64,000 nucleotides of DNA from Halomonas alkalicola (lineage in GTDB: Bacteria; Pseudomonadota; Gammaproteobacteria; Pseudomonadales; Halomonadaceae): assembly GCF_030704205.1 (NCBI RefSeq), contig NZ_CP131913.1:3348001-3412000 (forward strand), given 5' to 3'. Each line of letters starts with the position of its first letter. The stretch's first letter is position 1. This document shows positions 52,124-62,628 of the stretch, in pieces. The notes beneath the pieces are model-generated. The model had not been told where the DNA came from. It searched no databases and was given only the letters and a program-made list of their open reading frames with translations. Position numbers and translations under genes: made by a program.

Positions 52124-53740
52124 ATGGCCGGGGCGTGGATGATGAGGTCGTGGAGGAGCCGTCGGGTGGGGCGTGGCTTCGCCGGCGTGCTGCTGGCGGG
52201 CCTGCTGTGGCTCGCGGCCGGGGCTGGGCTGGCGCAGCCGGTCGAGGAGAGCCCGGACGTGCGGGTGATCATCGATGTCTCGGGCAGCATGCGCAGCAAC
52301 GATCCCGACCAGCTCGCGGCCAGCGCCCTGGAGCTGCTGTCCGCGCTGCTGCCGGACGGCACCCCGGCCGGCGTCTGGACCTTCGGCGAGCGCGTCGACA
52401 ACCCGCTCCCGCTCGGCGAGGTCGACGACGAGTGGCGCGAGCGTGCCATGGCCCTGCGTCCCGCCCTGGTGGAGTACCAGCAGCACACCGACATCGAGGC
52501 CGCCGTGCGCAGTGCTGCCGAGAGCCCGGCCAACGGCTGGCGCCACCTGGTGCTGCTCACCGACGGCATGATCGACCTGGCGCCGGCACGGGGAGCCAAG
52601 CCGGAGATCGACCTCGCCTCGCGGCGTGCCCTGCTCGATGAGCTTGCCCCGGCGCTGGCGCAGCGCGGGGTGGTGGTGCACGCCATCGCCTTCTCCGACG
52701 AGGCCGACCTCCGCCTGGTGGAGCGCCTCTCCCGCACCACCGGCGGCCTGCCGGCCCTGGTGCAGTCCCCGGAGAGCCTGCTGGGTGCCTTCGTGGATAT
52801 CGTCGAGCGCATCTTTCCCGCCGACCAGGTGCCCCTGGCCGAGGGGCGCTTCGCCATCGAGCCCGGCGTCGAGGCCTTCTCGGCGCTGCTCTTCCACGCC
52901 CCGAACGGCGACCCCCTGATCCTGGTGGCCCCGGACGGCACGCGCTTCACGCCCGATTCGCCGCCGCCCGGCGCCCGCTGGCAGGTGGAGCCCCGCTTCG
53001 ACCTGCTGCGGGTGCCGGACCCCGCCCCCGGCGAGTGGCGCGTAGAGGGGGAGATCGCCGACGACAGCCGCATCGGGGTAAGCGGTGCGGTGAGTCTGCA
53101 GCTGGCGCCGCTGCCGGCCGTCCTGAACCCGGGGCAGACGCTGCCGCTGGAGGCCTGGCTGGCCCGCGGCGGTGAGCCCTGGCAGGAGGCCCCGGAGGAT
53201 CTCGCCATCAGCGTGACCCTGCTCGATGCCGAAGAGGCGCCGCGGGCGGAGGTCTGGCTGGTCCGTCAGGGCGAGCGCTTCGTCGGTGAGCTGACGGTGC
53301 CGGAGCTCTCCGGAGCCGCCCGCCTGCGCTTTCAAGCCCGGGGGGAGGGGATCGACCGCCTGCGCGACCTGGCGGTGAACGTGCAGCCGCTGCTGAGCCT
53401 GCTGGACGAGGCCGAGGAGGGCCACGGGGTTGGCGACTCGCGCCTGGCACCCCTGGGCGAGCGCTTCCACGAGGATCTTGCCACCGGCCGCGAGGGCGAG
53501 GCGGTGCCCGACAGCGCCGCCGACCGCTTCATCGATTTCATCCACGACCTGCCGGCCCATGCCGCCACCCTGTGGCGCGAAGGCCGGCCCTGGCTCGAGC
53601 GCCGTGGCGCGGCCTTTGCCGGCGACCCGCGCCAGTGGGTGGTGGCGGGCCTGGTGGTCGTGCTGCTGCTGACCCTTTTGGCCCTGCGCCGGACCCGGCG
53701 GCGTCGCCGGGTCGTCCACCGGGAGGAACCCCATGTGTGA
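52124..53740 (+). CDS. exported von Willebrand factor A domain protein
   Basis: 538 residues. A twin-arginine-free signal sequence (GFAGVLLAGLLWLAAGAGLAQ) leads to a VWA domain (about 45-235) with an intact metal-ion site (VIIDVSGSMRSNDP, later TDIEAA and LLTDGMIDL), beta-rich central domains, and a C-terminal membrane helix (WVVAGLVVVLLLTLLALR) ending in Arg-rich cytoplasmic residues. So it is a periplasmic adhesion-like domain anchored at its C terminus. AAGGAG precedes ATG at 52124. Its end overlaps the amidotransferase start by 8 nt. The partner is unknown. Confidence 0.82.
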   Translation: MAGAWMMRSWRSRRVGRGFAGVLLAGLLWLAAGAGLAQPVEESPDVRVIIDVSGSMRSNDPDQLAASALELLSALLPDGTPAGVWTFGERVDNPLPLGEVDDEWRERAMALRPALVEYQQHTDIEAAVRSAAESPANGWRHLVLLTDGMIDLAPARGAKPEIDLASRRALLDELAPALAQRGVVVHAIAFSDEADLRLVERLSRTTGGLPALVQSPESLLGAFVDIVERIFPADQVPLAEGRFAIEPGVEAFSALLFHAPNGDPLILVAPDGTRFTPDSPPPGARWQVEPRFDLLRVPDPAPGEWRVEGEIADDSRIGVSGAVSLQLAPLPAVLNPGQTLPLEAWLARGGEPWQEAPEDLAISVTLLDAEEAPRAEVWLVRQGERFVGELTVPELSGAARLRFQARGEGIDRLRDLAVNVQPLLSLLDEAEEGHGVGDSRLAPLGERFHEDLATGREGEAVPDSAADRFIDFIHDLPAHAATLWREGRPWLERRGAAFAGDPRQWVVAGLVVVLLLTLLALRRTRRRRRVVHREEPHV

Positions 53741-54530
53741 GCTTTTGGGCATGAGCGCCAACGTGCCCACCGATATCTGCTTCAGCTTCACCGGCTTCCT
53801 GCATCGCGGGGGCGGCACCGGCCCCCATCGCGATGGCTGGGGCATCGCCTTCTACGAGGAGGGCGGCTATCGCGACTTCCGCGACCCCCACCCCTCGGTG
53901 CATTCGCCCATCGCCCGGCTGATCACCGACTACCCGATCAAGTCGAACATCGTCATCAGCCATATTCGCCAGGCCAACGTCGGCCAGGTGCGCCTGGCCA
54001 ACACCCACCCCTTCGTGCGCGAGATGTGGGGCAGCCCCTGGTGCTATGCCCACAACGGCCAGCTCGAGGGTTGGCGGGGCCTGCCGCTCAGCTTCTACCG
54101 CCCGATCGGGGATACCGACAGCGAGCACGCCTTCTGCTGGCTGCTGGGCGAGCTGCGCCGCTGCTTCCCGGAGCGCCCGCAGAGCGACGCCGAACGCGAG
54201 GGGCGGTGGCGGCTGCTCCACCAGCTCTGCGAGCGCCTGCGCGGCCTCGGGGTGTTCAACCTGCTGCTGGCCGACGGCGACTACCTCTACACCTTCTGCT
54301 CCACCAAGCTGGCGCATATCACCCGGCGGGCCCCGTTCGGCCGCGCCAGCCTGTCGGACGCCGAGCTCACCGTGAACTTCGCCGAGCACACCACGACCCA
54401 CGACATCGTCTCGGTGATCGCCACCGAGCCGCTCACCGACAACGAGGCCTGGGAGCGCATGGTCCCGGGGGAGCTGCTGGTATGGCGGGATGGCGTGATC
54501 CAGGCGCGCTACGGCCGCCGCGAAGCGTGA
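53733..54530 (+). CDS. class II glutamine amidotransferase (YafJ-like)
   Basis: 265 residues starting MCELLGMSANVPTD; the second residue Cys is the N-terminal nucleophile of class II amidotransferases after Met removal. Further motifs are HRGGGTGPHRDGWGIAFYE and NTHPFVREMWGSPWCYAHNGQLEGW. Matches E. coli YafJ in length and layout. It has no synthetase partner domain, so the acceptor is unknown. It overlaps the upstream gene by 8 nt and is likely translationally coupled. Confidence 0.88.
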   Translation: MCELLGMSANVPTDICFSFTGFLHRGGGTGPHRDGWGIAFYEEGGYRDFRDPHPSVHSPIARLITDYPIKSNIVISHIRQANVGQVRLANTHPFVREMWGSPWCYAHNGQLEGWRGLPLSFYRPIGDTDSEHAFCWLLGELRRCFPERPQSDAEREGRWRLLHQLCERLRGLGVFNLLLADGDYLYTFCSTKLAHITRRAPFGRASLSDAELTVNFAEHTTTHDIVSVIATEPLTDNEAWERMVPGELLVWRDGVIQARYGRREA

Positions 54531-54596
54531 GACCTGCCGGTTGGTCTTTGCGGCGGGAATGGCCCAGGCTGTGGGCAAGGTGGCCAGGACGGAGCG

Positions 54597-54631
54597 GTTT
54601 CAATCCATTGTTTCAATCGATCGTTTTACAC
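54597..54631 (+). promoter_or_regulatory. three 13-bp-spaced direct repeats at the fadD promoter
   Basis: GTTTCAATC (54597-54605), GTTTCAATC (54610-54618) and the weaker GTTTTACAC (54623-54631) repeat every 13 bp. The last overlaps the -35 element. Such direct repeats upstream of and over the -35 suggest a regulator site, perhaps for a fatty-acid-responsive factor. This differs from the palindrome at fadE. Confidence 0.5.
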
Positions 54632-54653
54632 TCCGAGTTGGCCGGTTTAAAGT
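54625..54653 (+). promoter_or_regulatory. sigma-70 promoter of fadD
   Basis: TTTACA (54625-54630), a 17-nt spacer and TAAAGT (54648-54653), about 60 nt upstream of the fadD start. Confidence 0.65.
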
Positions 54654-54712
54654 AGGGCCCCGGGACAACAACAAGCGCCGGTGGTCCATCGGCGACTCAG
54701 CGGAGAGACGTG

Positions 54713-56395
<1,683 letters not shown>

Positions 56396-56417
56396 ACCGC
56401 CGATAGCCGCTGCCTGG

Positions 56418-56446
56418 CCGGGCCATAGCCAGCCTCAATGGCCCGG
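56418..56446. terminator. possible hairpin after fadD
   Basis: CCGGGCCAT (56418-56426) pairs with ATGGCCCGG (56438-56446), 11-nt loop, without a U tract. Could end fadD transcription weakly. Confidence 0.35.
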
Positions 56447-56545
56447 ATTAGGCGCCGCCCAGGCGGCGGCGTTACAATGACCTGCCCGTTCCGGCTCCCC
56501 GGTGCGGGCAGTTTTCCTTTGTTGCCCTCCACCCCCGGAGCCGCC

Positions 56546-59500
56546 GTGTCCGACGTGACCACCGACCCTTCTCTCGCCACCGATGCCCTGACCGATGCCG
56601 ACCGCCTGCGCGCCCTGCGCCAGGCCCTCGACGGCGTGCTGCTGCGTGACCGCGCGTCGCTCGACAAGCGCCTGCACGGCCTGGCGCGGCGGCTGAAGGA
56701 GGGCAAGCCGGTGGATCGCGGCCTGGGCGAGGTGGAGCAGGCCGTGGCGCGCTCCCGGGAGGCGGTGGCGCGACGCGCGGCCCGCCCGGTGACGCTCAAC
56801 TATCCCCCCGAGCTGCCGGTGGCGGAGCGCCGCGAGGAGATCCTCGACGCCCTGCGCGACCACCAGGTGGTGGTGGTGGCTGGCGAGACCGGCTCCGGCA
56901 AGACCACCCAGCTGCCCAAGATCTGCCTGGAGCTGGGGCTGGGTCGCCGCGGGCTGATCGGCCACACCCAGCCGCGGCGGCTGGCGGCGCGCTCGGTGGC
57001 CGCGCGGCTGGCCGAGGAGCTCGAGACCCCGCTAGGGGAGCAGGTCGGCTACCAGGTGCGCTTCACCGACCAGAGCAGCGACCAGACCCTGGTCAAGCTG
57101 ATGACCGACGGCATCCTTCTGGCGGAGACGCGCCACGATCCCGATCTCACCCGCTACGAGGTGATCATCATCGATGAGGCCCACGAGCGCAGCCTCAACA
57201 TCGATTTCCTGCTCGGTTACCTGAAGCGCCTGCTGCCGCGTCGCCCCGACCTCAAGGTGATCATCACCTCGGCCACCATCGATGTGGAGCGCTTCGCCGC
57301 CCACTTCTCCCGGCCCGGCAGGGGCGAGGCGCCCGACCGCCCGGCACCGGTGGTGGAGGTCTCCGGACGCACCTTCCCGGTGGAGCTGCACTACCGCCCG
57401 CTGGTGCGCGAGGCCGAGGACGAGGAGGATCGCACCCTGCAGGAGGGCATCCTGCATGCGGTGGAGGAGATCGAGCGCATCGAGCGCGACAAGCGCTGGC
57501 TCCATGGCCCCCGCGACATCCTGGTGTTCCTGCCCGGCGAGCGGGAGATCCGCGAGACCGCCGATACCCTGCGCCGGGCCGACCTGCGCGGCACCGAGAT
57601 CCTGCCGCTCTATGCGCGCCTCTCCAATGCCGAGCAGAATCGCGTCTTCGCGCCCCACGCCGGGCGGCGCATCGTGCTGGCCACCAACGTCGCCGAGACC
57701 TCCCTGACCGTGCCGGGCATCCGCTACGTGATCGACCCTGGCCTGGTGCGCATCAGCCGCTACAGCTACCGGGCCAAGATCCAGCGCCTGCCGGTAGAGC
57801 CGGTCAGCCAGGCCAGCGCCAACCAGCGCATGGGGCGCTGCGGCCGCGTGGCCGAGGGGGTCTGCATCCGCCTTTATGACGAGGAGGACTTCCTCGCCAG
57901 GCCGGCGTTCACCGACCCCGAGATCCGCCGCACCAACCTCGCCTCGGTGATCCTCTCGATGCTCTCGCTGAACCTCGGCGACATCGAGGCCTTTCCCTTC
58001 GTCGACCCGCCGGATTCGCGTTTCGTCACCGACGGCTTCCGACTGCTCTTCGAACTGGGCGCGGTGGACGAGGGCGGGCGACTCACCCCGACCGGCCGCA
58101 AGCTGGCCCGGCTGCCCATCGACCCGCGCCTGGCACGCATGGTACTGGCCGGCGCCGAGCAGGGCGGCCTGCGCGAAGTGCTGATCGTGGTGGCGGGCCT
58201 CGCCGTCCAGGACCCCCGCGACCGCCCGGCCGAGAAGCGCCAGGCCGCCGACCAGGCCCACCGCCGCTGGCAGGACCCGGACTCCGACTTCGTGGCGCTG
58301 CTCAACCTCTGGGACGGCGTCGAGGCGGCCCGGGAGGCGCTCTCCGGCAACCAGCTCAGGCGCTGGTGCAAGGAGCACTACATCAACTACCTGCGCCTGC
58401 GCGAATGGCACGACACCTTCCGCCAGCTGCGCCAGCTGCTGCGCGACATGCAGATCGAGGTGCCGCCGCCGGCGCCCTGGCCGGTTTCCGAGGAGGGCAG
58501 CGCCGAGGAGGGCGATGAAGAGAAGGCGCGCCAGGAGCGCCGTCGCCGCCAGGCCGCCACCCTGCACCGGGCGCTCTTGCCCGGGCTGCTCTCCCACCTC
58601 GGGCTTCTCACCGAGAACCGCGAGTACCTGGGCGCGCGCAACCGCAAGTTCGTCATCCATCCGGGGTCGGGGCTCGGCAAGAAGTCGCCCAAGTGGCTGA
58701 TGGCCTTCGAGCTGGTGGAGACGACGAAACTGTTCGCCCGCACCGTGGCGAAGATCGACCCCGAGTGGATCGAGCCGCTGGCCGGGCACCTGGTCAAGCG
58801 CAGCTACGCCGAGCCCCACTGGGAGATGAAGCGTGCCCAGGTGATCGCCAAGGAGCAGGTGACCCTGTTCGGGCTGCCCATCGTGGCCGGGCGGCGGGTA
58901 CACTACGGCCCCATTGCGCCCGCCGAGGCCCGCGAGCTCTTCATTCGCCGCGCCCTGGTGGAGGGGGAGTTCCGCACCCGCGGCGACTTCTTCGCCCACA
59001 ACCGCGCGCTGGTCGAGGAGGTCGAGGACCTCGAGGACCGGGCCCGGCGTCGCGATATCCTGGTGGACGAGGAGACCCTCTTCGCCTTCTACGACGAGCG
59101 CCTCCCCGAGGGCATACATAACGGCAAGGGCTTCGAGGCGTGGCGCAAGCAGGCCGAGGCCGAGAACCCCGCGGTGCTCAAGTTCGACCGCGCCGCCCTG
59201 CTGGCCCGGGAGGCCAGCGAGGTCACCGAGGCCGACTACCCGGACGAGCTGGCCCTCAACGGGGTGCGCTATCCGCTTGCCTACCACTTCGAGCCCGGCG
59301 CCCAGGACGACGGGGTGACCCTCACCGTGCCCGCCGCCATGCTGCCCCAGCTGCCCCTGGCGCGGCTCGAGTGGCTGGTGCCGGGCCTTTTGCGCGAGAA
59401 GTGCATCGCGCTGATGAAGTCGCTGCCCAAGGCGATTCGCCGCCAGGTGGTGCCGATTCCCGACTGGGTGGATGCCGCCCTGGAGACCCTCGTCCCCGAC

Positions 59501-60595
59501 GACGTGCCCCTCACCGAGGCGCTGGGCGAGTTCCTGCGCCGGCGCACCGGGGTGCGCCTCCACCCCGACGACTGGCAGCGTGACCAGCTCGAGCCCCACC
59601 TGGTGATGAACCTGCGGGTGGTGGACCATGAGGGCAACACCTTGGGCCAGGGCCGCGATGCCTGCGAGCTGGAACGCCGCTTCGAGGCGGCGGCGGGGCA
59701 GGGGGCCCGGGCGCTGGCCGCCGAGGCACGCCTGGAGGCGCCGGTGGAAGGGCTGCCCGAGGCCGCGCTGCCGGAGTCGCGAGTGACCACCCAGGCGGGC
59801 ATCCGGGTCGAGGCTTTCCCGGCCCTGGTGCCGGAGGGGGAGGCCTTCCGGGTCGAGCTCTTCGACCACCCCGACAAGGCCCGCGAGGCCCATCGCGACG
59901 GCATCGTGCGCCTGGCCATGCGCCGCCTGCCCGACCAGGTGCGCGAGATCGAACGCCTTAAGGGGCTCGGCACCTGTGCGCTGCTGTTTGCCAAGGTGGG
60001 CAGCAAGCGCCAGCTGACCGACGACGTGGTGCGGGCGGTGTTCACCCGGGGGGTGGCGCAGGACCCGCTGCCGCGCTCGGCGGCCGAGCTCGAGGCGCGC
60101 CTGGCGGCGACCCGAGCCGAGCTCCTGCCCCGTGCCGAGGCCCTGGTGGTCACCCTGGAGGCCGCCCTCAAGGGCCACCTGGCGGTCACCAAGGCGTTGA
60201 AGGGCAACCTGAACCTGGCGCTGGCGCTGGTATACAGTGACCTCAAGGGACAGATGGCGCGGCTGGTGCACCCCGGCTTCGTCAGCGAGGCCGGCGAGTG
60301 GCTCGACGAGTACCCGCGCTACATGGAGGCGGCCCAGATCCGCCTGGAGAAGGCGCCCCGTGAGCGGTTGCGCGACCAGATGCACATGCAGGAGATCCAG
60401 GCCCTGGAGGCGCGCCTCGAGGCCCGCCTTCAGAGCGAGCGGCGCGGCGGCATGGCGCCCCCGGCGCTGGCCGAGTTCCGCTGGTGGATCGAGGAGCTGC
60501 GTGTCTCGCTCTTCGCCCAGCAGCTGGGCACGAAATTTGCGGTCTCTGCCAAGCGTCTCGAGAAGCGCTGGGCGGAGATCACCGGGCGCCCCTGA
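56546..60595 (+). CDS. hrpA: ATP-dependent RNA helicase HrpA
   Basis: DEAH-box RNA helicase; E. coli HrpA takes part in mRNA processing and in resolving stalled ribosomes. 1349 residues from GTG 56546 (E. coli 1300). Walker A VVAGETGSGKTTQLPKI, DEAH box VIIIDEAHERSLNIDFLLGY, SAT motif IITSATIDVERF, motif VI QRMGRCGRVAEGV, then HA2, OB-fold and the long C-terminal domain (DUF3418-type) characteristic of HrpA. The upstream frame to 56438 is excluded because it covers a TACAAT -10-like element (56473-56478); CGGAG lies 6 nt before the GTG. Confidence 0.92.
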   Translation: MSDVTTDPSLATDALTDADRLRALRQALDGVLLRDRASLDKRLHGLARRLKEGKPVDRGLGEVEQAVARSREAVARRAARPVTLNYPPELPVAERREEILDALRDHQVVVVAGETGSGKTTQLPKICLELGLGRRGLIGHTQPRRLAARSVAARLAEELETPLGEQVGYQVRFTDQSSDQTLVKLMTDGILLAETRHDPDLTRYEVIIIDEAHERSLNIDFLLGYLKRLLPRRPDLKVIITSATIDVERFAAHFSRPGRGEAPDRPAPVVEVSGRTFPVELHYRPLVREAEDEEDRTLQEGILHAVEEIERIERDKRWLHGPRDILVFLPGEREIRETADTLRRADLRGTEILPLYARLSNAEQNRVFAPHAGRRIVLATNVAETSLTVPGIRYVIDPGLVRISRYSYRAKIQRLPVEPVSQASANQRMGRCGRVAEGVCIRLYDEEDFLARPAFTDPEIRRTNLASVILSMLSLNLGDIEAFPFVDPPDSRFVTDGFRLLFELGAVDEGGRLTPTGRKLARLPIDPRLARMVLAGAEQGGLREVLIVVAGLAVQDPRDRPAEKRQAADQAHRRWQDPDSDFVALLNLWDGVEAAREALSGNQLRRWCKEHYINYLRLREWHDTFRQLRQLLRDMQIEVPPPAPWPVSEEGSAEEGDEEKARQERRRRQAATLHRALLPGLLSHLGLLTENREYLGARNRKFVIHPGSGLGKKSPKWLMAFELVETTKLFARTVAKIDPEWIEPLAGHLVKRSYAEPHWEMKRAQVIAKEQVTLFGLPIVAGRRVHYGPIAPAEARELFIRRALVEGEFRTRGDFFAHNRALVEEVEDLEDRARRRDILVDEETLFAFYDERLPEGIHNGKGFEAWRKQAEAENPAVLKFDRAALLAREASEVTEADYPDELALNGVRYPLAYHFEPGAQDDGVTLTVPAAMLPQLPLARLEWLVPGLLREKCIALMKSLPKAIRRQVVPIPDWVDAALETLVPDDVPLTEALGEFLRRRTGVRLHPDDWQRDQLEPHLVMNLRVVDHEGNTLGQGRDACELERRFEAAAGQGARALAAEARLEAPVEGLPEAALPESRVTTQAGIRVEAFPALVPEGEAFRVELFDHPDKAREAHRDGIVRLAMRRLPDQVREIERLKGLGTCALLFAKVGSKRQLTDDVVRAVFTRGVAQDPLPRSAAELEARLAATRAELLPRAEALVVTLEAALKGHLAVTKALKGNLNLALALVYSDLKGQMARLVHPGFVSEAGEWLDEYPRYMEAAQIRLEKAPRERLRDQMHMQEIQALEARLEARLQSERRGGMAPPALAEFRWWIEELRVSLFAQQLGTKFAVSAKRLEKRWAEITGRP

Positions 60596-60660
60596 GCGCC
60601 CGCATGAACAGCGGCCGCGGCGAGCGGCCTTGGCGGCTTTCGCCGTGAAAGGGAGAACGT

Positions 60661-61773
60661 ATGACCAACGTCGTGATCACCGGCACAGGACTCTTCACGC
60701 CGGAGCACACCATCGACAACGATGCCCTGGTGGCCTCGTTCAATGCCTGGGTGGACGCCGAGAACGCGCGCCGTGCCGAGGCCGGCATCGAGGAGCGCCT
60801 GGCGCACTCGAGCAGCGAGTTCATCGTCAAGGCCTCGGGCATCCACAGCCGCCATGTGCTCGATGCCGAGGGCATCCTCGACCCCGAGCGCATGCGCCCT
60901 CGGCTGCGCGAGCGCAGCAACGACGAGCCCTCCATCCAGTGCGAGATGGGGGCCGTGGCGGCCCGCCAGGCCCTGGCCCGTGCCGGGGTGGAGGCCGCCG
61001 ACATCGACCTGGTGATCGTCGGCTGCTCCAACCTGGAGCGCCCCTATCCGGCGGTGGCGGTGGAGCTGCAGGCCGCGCTGGGCGCCGGCGGCTACGCCTT
61101 CGACATGAACGTGGCCTGTAGCTCGGCCACCTTCGCCATCGAGACTGCGGCCAACGCCATCCGCGCCGGCAGCGCCCGCCGGGCGCTGGTGGTCAACCCG
61201 GAGATCTGCTCGGCGCACCTCAACTTCCGCGACCGCGACAGCCACTTCATCTTCGGCGACGCCTGCACCGCCATCGTGCTGGAGCGCGACGACCTGGCCA
61301 CCAGTGAGGCGCGCTTCGAGATCCTCGGCACGCGCCTGGTGACGCGCTTCTCCAATGCCATCCGCAACAACGCCGGCTTTCTCAACCGGGTCACCGACGC
61401 GGACCCCCAGGCGCTGGACAAGCTCTTCGTCCAGGAGGGCCGGCGGGTCTTCAAGGAGGTCTGCCCCCTGGTGGCGGCGCTGATCGGGGAGCACCTGCAG
61501 GCGCTGGGCTTCTCCGGCGACGACCTGGCGCGGATGTGGCTGCACCAGGCTAACCGCCACATGAACGACCTGATCGCCCGCCGGGTGCTGGGCCGCGAGC
61601 CCAGCGAGCAGGAGGCGCCGATCATCCTCGACCGCTACGCCAACACCAGTTCGGCGGGCTCGATCATCGCCTTCCACCTGCACCATGATGACCTTACCGC
61701 CGGAGCGCTGGGGGTGATCTGCTCCTTCGGGGCGGGCTACAGCGCCGGCAGCGTGGTGGTGAAACGTGTCTGA
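60661..61773 (+). CDS. beta-ketoacyl-ACP synthase III family (PA3286-like)
   Basis: 370 residues. Thiolase-fold condensing enzyme with catalytic Cys in [13 protein letters not shown], His in [13 protein letters not shown] and Asn in [16 protein letters not shown]. The sequence closely resembles Pseudomonas PA3286, a FabH-like enzyme that condenses medium-chain acyl-CoA with malonyl-ACP and so shunts beta-oxidation intermediates into synthesis. A role for fadD/fadE products here is inferred. GGGAGAACGT precedes ATG at 60661. mlaA begins 44 nt downstream. Confidence 0.9.
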   Translation: MTNVVITGTGLFTPEHTIDNDALVASFNAWVDAENARRAEAGIEERLAHSSSEFIVKASGIHSRHVLDAEGILDPERMRPRLRERSNDEPSIQCEMGAVAARQALARAGVEAADIDLVIVGCSNLERPYPAVAVELQAALGAGGYAFDMNVACSSATFAIETAANAIRAGSARRALVVNPEICSAHLNFRDRDSHFIFGDACTAIVLERDDLATSEARFEILGTRLVTRFSNAIRNNAGFLNRVTDADPQALDKLFVQEGRRVFKEVCPLVAALIGEHLQALGFSGDDLARMWLHQANRHMNDLIARRVLGREPSEQEAPIILDRYANTSSAGSIIAFHLHHDDLTAGALGVICSFGAGYSAGSVVVKRV

Positions 61774-61816
61774 CGCCCAGCCAACCATTCGCGAAACGAG
61801 CCGCAAGGAGAGCAGG

Positions 61817-62617
61817 ATGACAGCCACTACGACAGGAAGGTGGGGCAGGGCGGCGGCGGGTCTGCTGGCCGTGGCGATGCTGGCCGGCTGCGCCAGCACC
61901 GCGACCATCGAGGAGCGCCATCCCGATGACCCCTGGGAGGGCTTCAACCGGCGGGTGTTCGCCTTCAACGATGCGCTGGATCGCGCCGTGCTGAAGCCCA
62001 CCGCGCGGGGCTATCGGGCGGTGACGCCCCAGCCGGTGCAGACCGGGGTGGGCAACTTCTTCTCCAACCTGGGCGAGCCGCGCACGGCGATCAACAGCCT
62101 GCTGCAGGGCAAGCCGGGCAACGCGGGCATCGCCATGTCGCGCTTCCTGATCAACACCACCGTCGGCATCGGCGGCCTATGGGACTTCGCCACCCATATG
62201 GAGATCACCGGCCGCGACGAGGACTTCGGCCAGACCCTGGCCGTGTGGGGGTGGGAGGAGTCACGCTACCTGGTGCTGCCCCTCCTGGGACCGAGCACGG
62301 TGCGCGATACCGGTGGCCTGCCCGCCGACATGTACAGCTATCCGACCACCTACATCGAGGATGACGAGACGCGCCTCGGCCTTACTGCGCTGCGCATCAT
62401 CGATACCCGGGCGGGGCTGCTCGACCAGGAGGAGCTGATCCGCGGCGACCGCTACAGCTTCATCCGCGATGCCTGGCTGCAGCGGCGTCGCTTCGAGATC
62501 AATGACGGCGAGACGGGCGATGACCCCTTCGCCATGGACGACTTCGATTTCGACGACACGGATTTCGACGACGCGGACTTCGACGACGCCGACGTCGATG
62601 ACGCCTTCTCCGACTGA
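61817..62617 (+). CDS. mlaA: phospholipid-binding lipoprotein MlaA (VacJ)
   Basis: Outer-membrane lipoprotein of the Mla system that removes mislocalised phospholipids from the outer leaflet. 266 residues: lipoprotein signal with lipobox LAGC (Cys about residue 24), then the MlaA domain (DPWEGFNRRVFAFNDALDRAVLKP, VGNFFSNLGEPRTAINSLLQGK, RFLINTTVGIGGLWD, YLVLPLLGPSTVRD). The last 26 residues (241-266) are an acidic Asp/Phe repeat tail, DFDFDDTDFDDADFDDAD, not part of the core family. AAGGAG precedes ATG at 61817. Likely operon with the downstream phosphatase and STAS genes. Confidence 0.93.
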   Translation: MTATTTGRWGRAAAGLLAVAMLAGCASTATIEERHPDDPWEGFNRRVFAFNDALDRAVLKPTARGYRAVTPQPVQTGVGNFFSNLGEPRTAINSLLQGKPGNAGIAMSRFLINTTVGIGGLWDFATHMEITGRDEDFGQTLAVWGWEESRYLVLPLLGPSTVRDTGGLPADMYSYPTTYIEDDETRLGLTALRIIDTRAGLLDQEELIRGDRYSFIRDAWLQRRRFEINDGETGDDPFAMDDFDFDDTDFDDADFDDADVDDAFSD

Positions 62618-62628
62618 GGCCCCTTTCC

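Noticed and set aside
57032..60385. 1117-codon minus-strand frame opposite hrpA
   Set aside because: Same kind of antisense shadow; HrpA is intact on the plus strand.
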